From NCBI RefSeq assembly GCF_003031405.1, contig NZ_CP020469.1:1364001-1428000 (forward strand): a stretch of DNA of 64,000 nt, in the 5' to 3' direction. Positions within the stretch are counted from its first letter, which is position 1, and each line of letters begins with the position of its first letter. The translations under genes and the position numbers were made by a program. The notes below the pieces were generated by a model. The model was not told where the DNA came from, made no database searches, and was given only the letters and a program-made list of their open reading frames with translations. The stretch is from Halomonas sp. 'Soap Lake #6'. Its GTDB lineage: Bacteria; Pseudomonadota; Gammaproteobacteria; Pseudomonadales; Halomonadaceae. Shown piece after piece: positions 6,902-16,332 of the stretch.

Positions 6902-9900
6902 ATGCCAGTTGAAGATAAGCGAGGTTATTGCACTTTATGCCGGTCACGGTGTGGAACCATTAACCGCGTAGAAGGCGAGAGTCTCATCAAGGTGGAGCCA
7001 GACTCCGACCATCCCACCGGCGCTGCAATGTGCATGAAGGGGCGAGCCGCTCCCGAGTTGGTGCATAACCCGAACCGTCTCTTCTATCCTATGCGCCGCA
7101 CAACACCAAAGACCGCGGATGATCCATGTTGGGAACGAATTTCTTGGCACGAAGCCATTACGGCCATCGCGGCGAGACTATCTGAGATTAAAGCCGAGAC
7201 AGGAGCTGAGTCAGTCGCCTTTGGTGTAACTACCCCTAGTGGTACTCCCATGTCGGATAGCATTGATTGGGTTGAGCGATTCATCCGAGCCTTTCAAAGC
7301 CCCAATATTTGCTATGGCACTGAAGTTTGCAATTGGCATAAGGATTATGCCCATGCCTTTACATTCGGATGTGGGATGCCTACAGCGGACTATGCCAACT
7401 CCGATCTCATCATGCTGTGGGGCCATAACCCTACGAGCACGTGGTTGAGCCAAGCCAATGCCATTGGAGCAGGAAGGGACAACGGGGCAAGGATGATCGT
7501 AGTCGATCCGCGTAAGACGCCACTGGCTGCTAGTGCGGATGTATGGCTTCGTGTCCGCCCAGGCACCGATTTAGTGGTTGTGTTGGGCCTAGTGCGACAG
7601 TTGCTCCTGTGCAAGGGGTTTGACCAACAGTTCGTTCGTAGTTGGACAAATGCTCCTCTTCTGGTCCGTACTGATGATGGGACGTTGCTGCGGGCAGAGG
7701 ACTGTGACTTTGCGGGAGCACTAGCGGATGAAAATATTCCCGATACCTTCGTGGTGTGGAACAGTAAAACTAATTCGCCTGCTTGTTATGCCCCGGAAAG
7801 TGGCTCGTCACTTGCTCACGCCGCCCATGCTGCTTTGGCAGGACGTTATAGTGTTCCGCTCTGCAATGGTGGCAACGTTGACTGCGAGCCCGTATTTGCT
7901 TTGTTAGAGCGCACCTGCGCGCCTTATACCCCTGATGTAGTAGAGCGAGTCTCCGGTGTCGATGCTCACTCACTGGCACAGGCTGCTGAGTTGCTCAGTT
8001 CCAGCAAACGGGTTGCGTATCATTCTTGGACGGGGATTGGGCAGCATAGCAATGCGACACAGACTGAGCGTGCAGTAGCTATCCTTTATGCACTGACCGG
8101 TAGCTTCGACGTCTTGGGAGGAAACCGGGTATACACGCAATTGCCTGTGCGGCCCATTAATGGGCTGGATCTTATCGAGCCCGCACAATTAAATAAGGCG
8201 CTGGGCGTTGATCAACGCCCATTAGGGCCGCCCGCTCAGGGGTGGATTACTGCTCGGGATCTCTACCACTCTATCATCGAAGGCCAACCGTATCGTGTTC
8301 GAGCATTCATGGGGTTCGGCACTAATTTCATGGCCAGCCAGGGAGATGTTGAGCTGGGTATTACAGCCTTGCAGCAGCTCGAATTCCATGTGCATTGCGA
8401 TCTATTTGAAACGCCTTCTTCGCGTTTCGCTGATATTCTCCTGCCAGTTAATACCCCTTGGGAACGAGAAGCCCTGCGTGCCGGTTTTGAGATAAACGAA
8501 CTAGCAGTAGAGCATGTCCAGCTGCGACAGCGAATAGTCGCGCCTAGAGGCGATTCGAAATCTGATACCGATATCGTTTTCGCCCTAGCTGAAGCGCTAG
8601 GTATGGACGAGCTTTTTTTTAACGGGAGTATCGAGGCTGGATGGAACTGGATGCTGAAGCCGCTGGATCTGACTGTAGCGCAGCTTCGCCAGAAGCCAGA
8701 GGGTATCCGCTACAAACTGACACAAAAACAAAAGCAGTACTCCAGCATAAACAATGGCAAGGTCCAGGGCTTCAAGACACACACTAGGCGGGTCGAACTG
8801 TATTCAGAAACGCTGTTGCGTCATGGATATGACCCGTTACCAACCGCTGATGGCATGCTTACGGCGAGGCAAGCTCACACCCGGTTCCCTTATAAGCTCA
8901 CTTCGATCAAGAACGGTTTTTTCTGCCATAGTCAGCACCGTTCGATTGTGTCGCTGCGCAAAAGATCCCCGCTGCCAGTTGCCCAACTCAACCCCGACTT
9001 GGCGGCTAAGAAAGGCATAGAAAAGGGCGACTGGGTATTAATCGAAACGACAGAAGGACAGGCTCGTTTCTGCGCTAGTCTCAGTTCGGATCTGGATGTT
9101 GGCGTTATTGTCGCTGAATTCGGTTGGTGGCAAAGCTGCAATGAGCTTGGGCGCGCTGGATATGCTGTCGTTGGTGCAGGTAATAGTAACTACAATACCC
9201 TCATCAGCGCGCGTGACTCGGACCCCATCAGTGGCTCTGTGCCAATGCGCTCGTTCAACTGTGATATTCGGAGAGATCCCACTCAAGATACCAGACGGCG
9301 AACTTGGGAGGGTTTTAGGCCATTTAAAGTCCGCACTTTGAGGCGGGAGACGGCCGATGTTTTAGCCGTCGAACTGGCTACTCCAGATGGGTCGCTACTA
9401 CCAGACTATCTTCCTGGTCAGCATATCACGCTGTGCTTAAACAAGGGCAGTGATGACCAGCAATTAGTCCGTGCTTACTCTCTGACTGGCCCCGCTAAAG
9501 AGGAGGGGAGAACCAGTTACCGTATTGCTGTACGTCACCTGCGGGGTACCGACGAACAGGGCAATGCCATTGAAGGCAGAATGTCAGGTTACCTCCATAA
9601 TTATCTCAAAATTGGGCAAGAAGTGCACCTTGGCGCTCCCGGTGGCAGCTTTGTGTTGCCTGTCTCATTGCCGCAGCCCGTTGTTATCTTCGCTGGTGGT
9701 ATCGGCATCACGCCCTTTATTAGCTACCTGGAAACCCTAGTCGACTCTGACAACATGCCAGAAGTGTGGATCCACTATGCAAACCGTAATAGCCAGAGTC
9801 ATGCCTTCAGAGCACGAATAAATAAGCTGCTACCTCGTTTATCTAGATTGACGGTAATCAACTATTACAACGCTCCGCTGACGACAGACCGCATGGGAGT

Positions 9901-10357
9901 GGATTACGACTCAAACGACTTGGTGTCAGCCTCAGTCGTATCGAACTCACTAATTGAGCGTCGAGCACGCATATATCTATGTGGCCCAGATCCCATGATG
10001 ACAGCCATCAGTAATCAACTAATCGAAAGAGGAGTACCTAGGTTCGATATTTTTAGCGAAGCGTTCCGATCACCAGTAACAATTAATCCCAGCGATGATC
10101 AGCAATATCGCGTCTCCTTCGTACGCTCAAATTCTTTCGGGATTAGCTGGAGCTCAGCCGCAGGGCCATTGCTAAATTTTGCTGAAAAACGCGGCATTAG
10201 CTTGCCCAGTGGTTGTCGCGTTGGGCAGTGCGAGAGTTGTGCCGTTCGTATCATTTCCGGAAAGGTATACCACCTCAATGGGCAAGAGCCGGAAGATCCT
10301 AGTGTGTGTTTGACCTGCCAGGCTATTCCTGTAAGCGACCTGGAATTAGACATATAA
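6902..10357 (+). CDS. molybdopterin oxidoreductase fused to FAD/NAD ferredoxin reductase
   Basis: A 1151-residue self-contained redox protein. Residues 1-about 750 are a DMSO-reductase-superfamily subunit: a 4Fe-4S site (C10, C13, C17, C44), then GTEVCNWHKDYA with C143 as likely Mo ligand, and a C-terminal dinucleotide-binding part. From about 806 comes a phthalate-dioxygenase-reductase-like module: flavin motif RAYSLTG, NAD-binding VVIFAGGIGITPFISY near 926, YLCGPDPMM near 1025, and a C-terminal plant-type 2Fe-2S domain (C1105, C1110, C1113 and C1136 or C1139). Electrons could thus pass between NAD(P)H and the Mo site within one chain. No Tat signal is seen, so it is probably cytoplasmic. 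It resembles assimilatory nitrate reductase and formate dehydrogenase subunits, but the substrate is unknown. First gene of a three-gene operon. Confidence 0.85.
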   Translation: MPVEDKRGYCTLCRSRCGTINRVEGESLIKVEPDSDHPTGAAMCMKGRAAPELVHNPNRLFYPMRRTTPKTADDPCWERISWHEAITAIAARLSEIKAETGAESVAFGVTTPSGTPMSDSIDWVERFIRAFQSPNICYGTEVCNWHKDYAHAFTFGCGMPTADYANSDLIMLWGHNPTSTWLSQANAIGAGRDNGARMIVVDPRKTPLAASADVWLRVRPGTDLVVVLGLVRQLLLCKGFDQQFVRSWTNAPLLVRTDDGTLLRAEDCDFAGALADENIPDTFVVWNSKTNSPACYAPESGSSLAHAAHAALAGRYSVPLCNGGNVDCEPVFALLERTCAPYTPDVVERVSGVDAHSLAQAAELLSSSKRVAYHSWTGIGQHSNATQTERAVAILYALTGSFDVLGGNRVYTQLPVRPINGLDLIEPAQLNKALGVDQRPLGPPAQGWITARDLYHSIIEGQPYRVRAFMGFGTNFMASQGDVELGITALQQLEFHVHCDLFETPSSRFADILLPVNTPWEREALRAGFEINELAVEHVQLRQRIVAPRGDSKSDTDIVFALAEALGMDELFFNGSIEAGWNWMLKPLDLTVAQLRQKPEGIRYKLTQKQKQYSSINNGKVQGFKTHTRRVELYSETLLRHGYDPLPTADGMLTARQAHTRFPYKLTSIKNGFFCHSQHRSIVSLRKRSPLPVAQLNPDLAAKKGIEKGDWVLIETTEGQARFCASLSSDLDVGVIVAEFGWWQSCNELGRAGYAVVGAGNSNYNTLISARDSDPISGSVPMRSFNCDIRRDPTQDTRRRTWEGFRPFKVRTLRRETADVLAVELATPDGSLLPDYLPGQHITLCLNKGSDDQQLVRAYSLTGPAKEEGRTSYRIAVRHLRGTDEQGNAIEGRMSGYLHNYLKIGQEVHLGAPGGSFVLPVSLPQPVVIFAGGIGITPFISYLETLVDSDNMPEVWIHYANRNSQSHAFRARINKLLPRLSRLTVINYYNAPLTTDRMGVDYDSNDLVSASVVSNSLIERRARIYLCGPDPMMTAISNQLIERGVPRFDIFSEAFRSPVTINPSDDQQYRVSFVRSNSFGISWSSAAGPLLNFAEKRGISLPSGCRVGQCESCAVRIISGKVYHLNGQEPEDPSVCLTCQAIPVSDLELDI

Positions 10358-10378
10358 ACGAAAATAAGAGGGTTTGAG

Positions 10379-11305
10379 ATGAGAATATATACTAGAGAAG
10401 AAACGAGGAATGCACTTCCTTTTTCCCATTTAATTCCAGCGTTGGAAGATATGTTCAGGCGTGGCTGCACGGCGCCTCGCAGACATCTTCACAACATCGG
10501 AACTCCGGACATTCCTGTGACGATGCTGATCATGCCAGCTTGGAGTGATGCCGGATTCTTAGGAATAAAAACCGTCAATATTGCCCCCAACAACGCCAGT
10601 AGATCGCTTCCTGGACTGTTCTCGACTTACATGCTTTATGACCGTAGTACGGGAGAGCCTGTAGCTCAGCTCGATGGCAACGAAATCACTTCACGACGTA
10701 CCGCTGCCGCTTCGGCGCTAGCGGCAAAACTGCTAGCACGCCCTTCCTCCACGCGCTTGACGCTGCTGGGGGCAGGGCGTGTGGGCAGTCTTATTCCTTA
10801 CGCTTATCGCGAGGTACTGCCAATAGAAGAAGTGGCAGTCTGGGATATCGATCACGCGGCATCAGAACGTTTAGTAGGGCAGCTCAATCAAGATGGCTTC
10901 ATTGCACATGTAGTCGAGGATTTAGAACAAGCCGTCGGTTGGGCAGACGCTATCAGTTGCGCGACCTTGTCGACAAAGCCATTGATTGAAGGGGCCTGGC
11001 TGACTCCAGGCAGCCACCTCGATTTAATAGGTAGCTTCACTCCGGAAATGCGCGAGGCAGATACTAATGCCATCGTGAGCAACAGTCTTTTCATCGATAC
11101 TGAGGAAGCCCTGGAAAAGTCAGGGGATCTTCTCCAACCGATACAGCTAGGTGATCTAAACCGGGATGCCGTCATTGGTACTCTAGAGGAGCTTTGCCGC
11201 TGTCAATGCCCAGCGCGCAGGTCGGAACAGGAGTGCACGGTATTCAAAGCTGTTGGTACCGCACTGGAAGACTTAGCCGCAGCTACTCTGGTCCATCACG
11301 GTTAA
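10379..11305 (+). CDS. ornithine cyclodeaminase/mu-crystallin family enzyme
   Basis: 308 residues, usual family length. Seen: an N-terminal segment with RRHLHNIG and TMLIMPAWSD, GIKTVNIAPNN with the conserved Lys, LDGNEITSRRTAAASALAAKLLA, and a Rossmann fold LTLLGAGRVGS near residue 128. Members include ornithine cyclodeaminase, alanine dehydrogenase and the NAD(P)H reductases of cyclic imino acids (Δ1-pyrroline- and piperideine-2-carboxylate). It starts 21 bp after the Mo fusion gene with AGAGGG upstream of ATG 10379. Context suggests that it acts on an imine or keto-amine made or used by that enzyme; the reaction is unproven. Confidence 0.8.
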   Translation: MRIYTREETRNALPFSHLIPALEDMFRRGCTAPRRHLHNIGTPDIPVTMLIMPAWSDAGFLGIKTVNIAPNNASRSLPGLFSTYMLYDRSTGEPVAQLDGNEITSRRTAAASALAAKLLARPSSTRLTLLGAGRVGSLIPYAYREVLPIEEVAVWDIDHAASERLVGQLNQDGFIAHVVEDLEQAVGWADAISCATLSTKPLIEGAWLTPGSHLDLIGSFTPEMREADTNAIVSNSLFIDTEEALEKSGDLLQPIQLGDLNRDAVIGTLEELCRCQCPARRSEQECTVFKAVGTALEDLAAATLVHHG

Positions 11306-11327
11306 ATATCAGTGCAGGAGAATAACA

Positions 11328-12668
11328 ATGTCTAATAATACCTTGAAAATAAGTAAAAAAAATAAGTTATTCGGTTGTGTTACCAATGGGTTGACGCGAA
11401 TCTTTGACCGCTATCTTCCTGATCCGCTAGTCATCGTGATCGTACTTACTATAGTGATCATGTTGGCTTGCGTGGTATTCAGAGGTGATGCACCTACTAA
11501 TATGCTCGGCTACTGGATGGATGGGTTCTGGAGTCTGCATGGGTTCGCGATGCAGATGGTTTTGATCCTAGTCGCAGGTTTTGTGGTAGCTACTACTCCA
11601 TTGTTCAAGTTTCTAACGCTGCGTATCGCCGATTCTGCGCGAACACCTGGTAAGGCTATAGTCATAGTGACTGTTGTTTCCCTTCTGGCCAGTTGGCTGA
11701 ACTGGGGTATAGGGCTCGTTGTCGGAGCAGTTTTAGCCAAAGAGTTGGCCAAGCGCGTACCATTTGTCGATTATCGGCTATTGATCGCCAGCGCTTACTC
11801 TGGCTTTCTGATCTGGCATGCAGGGCTATCTGGCTCGATACCACTCAGCTTAGCGACTTCTGGGCATTTCCTTGAAGGCAGCGTTGGCTTGATTCCGACC
11901 AGTGAGACGCTCTTCAGTCCCTTGAATATTGGCCTGATATTGGCGATGTTCATCGCTCTTCCGCTCACTAACTATCTAATGATGAAAAGCAGTGAGTCTG
12001 TCCCCTTTACCGACTTTGCAGATGAGCCTCCTATCAAGGCTGATGTCTCACGGCCAGCAGAGCGCCTTGAACATTCAATCTGGCCTGCGCTGCTAATCTC
12101 TCTGTTAGGCATTGCTGCGCTGATTTTCTATGCTGTTAATGGCGGGGGGCTTAATCTAAATGTCATCATATTTGCGCTGATCTTCATTGGTATCGGGCTA
12201 CACAAGAATCTCAGTAGCTTCCTGGAGCAGATTAATGAAGCTGTGAAAGGTGCTAGTGGCATCATCATCCAGTTCCCGTTTTATGCGGGGCTCATGGGTA
12301 TCATGGCTCAGTCTGGTTTAGCAGGAGATCTTGCCCAAGTGTTTGTTGATATATCAACAGCGGATACACTGCCGGTTTGGAGCTTCCTTTCCGCTGGCTT
12401 AATTAACATGCTTGTGCCATCAGGTGGTGGTCAGTGGGCGGTTCAAGGACCGATTGTCATGGAGGCTGCTCAGGCGCTGAATGCCGACACATCTAGAGTG
12501 GCGATGGCATTCGCCTGGGGAGATAGCTGGACAAACATGCTTCAGCCGTTCTGGGCCTTGCCCGCCCTTGCGATCGCAGGACTAAAGGCTAGGGATATCA
12601 TGGGTTACTGTGCCGTCGTACTGGTGGTGAGTGGTGTTATCATTAGCTTGGCGTTGTTGCTGTTTTGA
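11328..12668 (+). CDS. AtoE-type short-chain fatty acid transporter
   Basis: 446 residues with about 12 hydrophobic segments. The family pattern is visible: FDRYLPDPLVIVIVLT at the start, LNWGIGLVVGAVLAKELAKRV, then GGGQWAVQGPIVMEAAQ and AFAWGDSWTNMLQPFWALPALAIAGL near the C-terminus, as in the TIGR00366/AtoE family. It probably imports a small carboxylate, which links the operon to catabolism of a small organic acid. It begins 22 bp after the preceding gene with AGGAG in front of the ATG. Third and last gene of the operon. Confidence 0.85.
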   Translation: MSNNTLKISKKNKLFGCVTNGLTRIFDRYLPDPLVIVIVLTIVIMLACVVFRGDAPTNMLGYWMDGFWSLHGFAMQMVLILVAGFVVATTPLFKFLTLRIADSARTPGKAIVIVTVVSLLASWLNWGIGLVVGAVLAKELAKRVPFVDYRLLIASAYSGFLIWHAGLSGSIPLSLATSGHFLEGSVGLIPTSETLFSPLNIGLILAMFIALPLTNYLMMKSSESVPFTDFADEPPIKADVSRPAERLEHSIWPALLISLLGIAALIFYAVNGGGLNLNVIIFALIFIGIGLHKNLSSFLEQINEAVKGASGIIIQFPFYAGLMGIMAQSGLAGDLAQVFVDISTADTLPVWSFLSAGLINMLVPSGGGQWAVQGPIVMEAAQALNADTSRVAMAFAWGDSWTNMLQPFWALPALAIAGLKARDIMGYCAVVLVVSGVIISLALLLF

Positions 12669-12982
12669 GAAGATAATGTAAAGACAGGTACAGAAACTAA
12701 GTGCAGCACGCTAAATGGATAGTGATGGGCTTTCATGGCACTTTGCCATCAGTTTGCCCATCAATTCTATTAGGCATTTTAATTCAAAGTGCTTTCGAGG
12801 GCGCATATTGAGTTCGAAGGCCACCATACCCAGGTTTGTCGGACGATAAGGCTTTTGGTCGCGACGTATAGATAATACGAATCGATTAGTCTATGCAGTT
12901 GATGATAATGCAATTACGATCATTTCGTGTCGTTATCACTATTAAATAGGGTTCATTCCCCACTCCTCGCCTATAGGCGTCG
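12669..12982. terminator. operon end with nested stem-loop
   Basis: A nested hairpin at 12724-12762: GATGGGC with GCCCATC outside, ATGGCA with TGCCAT inside. There is no T-run, so it may be an RNA end-stabilising or factor-dependent terminator. The rest of the 314-bp gap (with AT-rich sequence near 12880-12950) presumably holds the promoter of the AraC gene. No gene seen. Confidence 0.45.
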
Positions 12983-13759
12983 ATGACGAGGGACAGTCCA
13001 GAGTGCCCACCACTCTTGAGTAAGACCATGAAACATCCCGATACGGCCCTGCACATACGTACCTACGATGATGAAGTGACGTGTCATGCCCACGATCATC
13101 ATCAACTGGTGCTTCCTCTGGCCGGTACGCTATCTCTCACCATTGAAGCTAGGGCGGGGGAGGTGACGCAACAGCGTGCGGCCATCATTCCATCAGGCAG
13201 CATCCATGGCTTTGCGGCCACGGCGGGCAATCGGTTTTTGGTGGTCGATGTGCCCGAGCGGCTGGCTCCCTCCCTTGATAAGCTGCCACATTTCGTGGAG
13301 CTGGATTTGGCATTGCGCCATTACGTTCACTTTTTGCATGCTCAGACCGTGGGTGGGGCGGGAGCGTACGCGACTCAGCATCACATGCTGCTATTGCTGA
13401 TACAGCTGCTGCAGGAGCGCCATGGGAGCCGAAGGCAGTTGGACCGCAGGGTGAACGCTGCGGAACAGTTTCTGCAAAAACACTTTCATCGGTCGGTTTC
13501 CATGGCCGAGGTAGCCAGCGCGGCGCATCTGAGCATTCGCCAGTTGAACGATCTTTTCTGCCAGCAGGTTGGCGCAACGCCTCATCAATATCTCACGGAG
13601 CTGCGAATGAACGAGGCGTGGCGGCTGCTGGAGCAGTCAGATCTCAGTATTCAGCGGGTGGCGGAAGCAGTGGGCTATGCGTCGTTGTCGGCCTTCAGCG
13701 ACCGCTTCCGGCGTCACTTTGGTAAACCTCCCAGCCACTTTCGCCGTCTCTCGACGTAA
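12983..13759 (+). CDS. AraC-family transcriptional regulator
   Basis: An N-terminal cupin (HAHDHHQLVLPLAGTLSLTIEA, then AAIIPSGSIHGF) and two C-terminal HTH motifs (SMAEVASAAHLSIRQLNDLF, then LSIQRVAEAVGYASLSAFSDRFRRHFGKPPSHFR). ATG 13028 (protein starting MKHPDTAL) is an alternative start and gives the more usual N-terminus. Neither start has a strong ribosome site. The DMT exporter gene follows 85 bp downstream on the same strand, so this is probably its regulator. Confidence 0.85.
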   Translation: MTRDSPECPPLLSKTMKHPDTALHIRTYDDEVTCHAHDHHQLVLPLAGTLSLTIEARAGEVTQQRAAIIPSGSIHGFAATAGNRFLVVDVPERLAPSLDKLPHFVELDLALRHYVHFLHAQTVGGAGAYATQHHMLLLLIQLLQERHGSRRQLDRRVNAAEQFLQKHFHRSVSMAEVASAAHLSIRQLNDLFCQQVGATPHQYLTELRMNEAWRLLEQSDLSIQRVAEAVGYASLSAFSDRFRRHFGKPPSHFRRLST

Positions 13760-13844
13760 TGCCGCCAGAACGCGAAAGTTCCCGTTAGCCCCCTCCGGTA
13801 CGCTCTTCCGACACGACTAATAGTAAATGTTGGGGGAGTACGAA

Positions 13845-14723
13845 ATGCCAACCGTAAACGCGGCTACCTGGATTGGGTCCATTTCCGTGCTGCTTTGGGG
13901 CACGCTAGCGTTATTGACCAAGCTATCCGGTGGCGAGATTCCTGAGTTCCAGCTCATGGCCATGACGTTCGGCATTGCGTTCTTGGTGATGATAGGGCGC
14001 TGGGGGCTCGCTGGGCATATGGGCATTCGCTATATCCGCCAGCCGTTGGTGGCCTGGTGTATCGGGATTGGTGGGCTGTTCGGTTATCACTTTGCCTATT
14101 TCAAGGCGATGACTCTGGCGCCAGCGGTGGATGTCAGCCTGTTGGCTTACCTCTGGCCGCTACTGATCGTTATGCTGTCTGCCCTGTTACCGGATGAGAG
14201 GATGCGAGCTCAGCCTATCGTTGGCACCTTGGTGGCGCTAGTGGGTTGTTGGTTGTTGATCAGTCGAAATGCTGGAGGATTTGTTTGGGAGAACCTGACC
14301 GGTTATCTAGTAGCGCTGGCGTGTGCATTGATTTGGTCTTCTTACTCCGTGCTCAGTAGATTGGTGCGTTCAGTGCCAACCGATGCCGTCGGTTGGTTCT
14401 GTGGCGTGACGGCACTGCTGGCTTTAGGGTGCCATATGCTGTGGGAGGAGACGGTGTGGCCGAATGGCTTGATGCAATGGGTAGGCGTGGTTGGGCTGGG
14501 CCTCGGGCCAGTTGGAATCGCATTTTTTACCTGGGACTATGGCGTCAAATACGGGAACATCCAGCTACTTGGTACCCTAGCCTACAGCGCGCCACTCATT
14601 TCGGTGGTGCTACTGATCCTGGCGGGATACGGCGAAGCTACTATCGCTGTATTGAGCGCCAGTATACTCATCGTGCTGGGTTCCTTGGTGGCCGGTTGGG
14701 CTCAACCAGGAAAGGCACCGTAG
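13845..14723 (+). CDS. EamA/DMT-superfamily transporter
   Basis: About ten membrane segments in two EamA repeats: TWIGSISVLLWGTLALLTKL at the start, APAVDVSLLAYLWPLLIVML, ALIWSSYSVLSRLV, and YGVKYGNIQLLGTLAYSAPL in the second half. DMT exporters of this type export amino acids or metabolites; no substrate can be read. ATG 13845 is chosen because GGGGGAG at 13830-13836 lies 8 bases before it. The in-frame ATG at 13827 would put that ribosome site inside the gene. Confidence 0.85.
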   Translation: MPTVNAATWIGSISVLLWGTLALLTKLSGGEIPEFQLMAMTFGIAFLVMIGRWGLAGHMGIRYIRQPLVAWCIGIGGLFGYHFAYFKAMTLAPAVDVSLLAYLWPLLIVMLSALLPDERMRAQPIVGTLVALVGCWLLISRNAGGFVWENLTGYLVALACALIWSSYSVLSRLVRSVPTDAVGWFCGVTALLALGCHMLWEETVWPNGLMQWVGVVGLGLGPVGIAFFTWDYGVKYGNIQLLGTLAYSAPLISVVLLILAGYGEATIAVLSASILIVLGSLVAGWAQPGKAP

Positions 14724-14738
14724 CGGAATTGATGGCTA

Positions 14739-14769
14739 GTGGGTGGCGTTAAGGCAGCAAACCACCCAC
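14739..14769 (+). terminator. stem-loop after the DMT gene
   Basis: Perfect 8-base stem GTGGGTGG (14739-14746) with CCACCCAC (14762-14769), 15-base loop, no T-run. Probable transcript end. Confidence 0.5.
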
Positions 14770-14952
14770 GGAGGGGGATGTACTCTGGGTAATGATCACA
14801 GGGGGATGATCTTCACAGACCTGCTCCATGATTTTTGCGATGGGTTCTAGCTGTGGTGTAGCCGATGGTATCCATAAGGGGGCTCCTGAACGGATCGCTA
14901 ATGGGCGTTGGGTCATACCATCATCAAGCGCTGCTTGCGCGTTGGCGGAGGA

Positions 14953-15734
14953 TTAGGCGGCGTCGATCTGGGCCAGATCGTATTCATCGAGTCTGACGCT
15001 ATCTGCTTCAGCGTTCTGTTTGAGGTGAGCCAGATTCACGGCTTTAGGAATAGCCATCACACCGGGGTGGCGTAGCGCCCAAGCGAGGGCGACTTGCGCG
15101 GTGGTGGCACTGTGTTTGTCGACGATGCGTTGCAGGACGGCGTCCTGGAGTAGCGCACCGCCTTGCCTGATCGGGCAATAGGCCATAAGCGGTATATGGT
15201 GTTGTGCTTGCCAAGGCAGTAGATCGTACTCAATGCCCCGTGCTTCAGGGTTGTAGAGCACCTGATTGGTGGCGCACGCGGGCTCGTTTAGCTCTGCCAA
15301 GTCATCAACGTCGAAGTTCGATACGCCCCAGCGCAGTATTTTTCCCTGCTCGCGCAGCCGCTCAAACGCTTCCACTGTTTCGCTCAGCGGGTACTGGCCG
15401 CGCCAGTGCAGCAAGTATAGATCTATAGTGTCGGTGCCCAATCGGCGCAGGCTGCGCTCGCAGGCGGCTTGAACACCCTTGGTGCTGGCGTTGTGGGGTA
15501 GATCTTGCTGACCAGATACGCCTCATCGCGTCGACCGTGGATAGCTTGACCAACGACCTCTTCAGCACCGCCCTCGGCATACATCTCTGCGGTATCGATC
15601 AGCGTCATGCCCAGATCCAGGCCTTCACGCAGTGCCCTGACCTCAGCCTGCCGCTGCCCGGTATTCTCGCCCATGTACCAAGTGCCCTGGCCGATACGGG
15701 GTACGCTTGCGCCGCCTAGTTCTATCGTCTGCAT
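14953..15734 (-). pseudogene. aldo/keto reductase, single-base frameshift
   Basis: The N-terminal part ([23 protein letters not shown] to [10 protein letters not shown]) lies in one frame from 15734. The C-terminal part ([14 protein letters not shown] onward: GVSNFD, LAWALRHPGVMAIPK) lies in another, ending at 14953. Adding one C to the run of four at 15495-15498 (G on the + strand) restores YPHNAS and a continuous protein of about 260 residues with intact NADPH-binding C-terminal motifs. So the gene was recently intact, or the read has a homopolymer error. Function as written: NADPH-dependent aldehyde or ketone reduction. Confidence 0.8.
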
Positions 15735-15809
15735 ATCTCACTCTCCTACTGTATTTCCTACTGTGATGAGGTTCTGACTACCCGAGGCAATCGACATTCA
15801 TGCACCCAT

Positions 15810-15962
15810 CGTGATCCTTATCGAAAGCTGTCTTCATTTGAGAAGTTTATCGGTGAGCTTGCAAAAAAGCGGGATAATGGTGATTGTAAGAAGATCGATG
15901 AGGACAATTCTAAGCTCATGTCAGAAGCTACCCATGCCGCCCTTGGTGGTAGCTTTATATGA
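15810..15962 (+). pseudogene. gene remnant without start
   Basis: A frame of 50 residues that looks like real protein (KLSSFEKFIGELAKKRDNGD then KKIDEDNSKLMSEATHAALG), with no start codon, ending at 15962. I do not recognise it. It sits in a 589-bp region (15735-16323) in which nothing else could be identified. Confidence 0.3.
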
Positions 15963-16332
15963 AATTCTAGAAACCCTCATAGCCGAATATGCTGTTGCCA
16001 TTCAATGGGCCCTTGGGGCCGATGAAGCCTTTGCTGATCAGCGTTATAGCTGTGGAAGAGGCGTTTGGTGCGGTAGATCTGGTTATTCGTAAACCCTTCG
16101 GACCTGCAAAAGTGCTTATTGAGAGTGCTTATCGAGGTTGCTTTCCGCCATCCTGAGGTTAGTGGAGGGTGCTTGGCGGCCAGCCTGCTCGAGCCAACGT
16201 TCTCAAACAAAAGACGGTTGGTGGTCAGAGTTGGCATTCTTCTAGGTTTATTGTGAAGCCTCATCAGCATGCTCGCTAGGTTATGCACGTGCACTAAACT
16301 TTCCATAACGTCGTTGAGTTGGAGTGAGCCCC

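Noticed and set aside
13185..13577. 130-residue ORF opposite the AraC gene
   Set aside because: Antisense shadow of a well-supported HTH protein.
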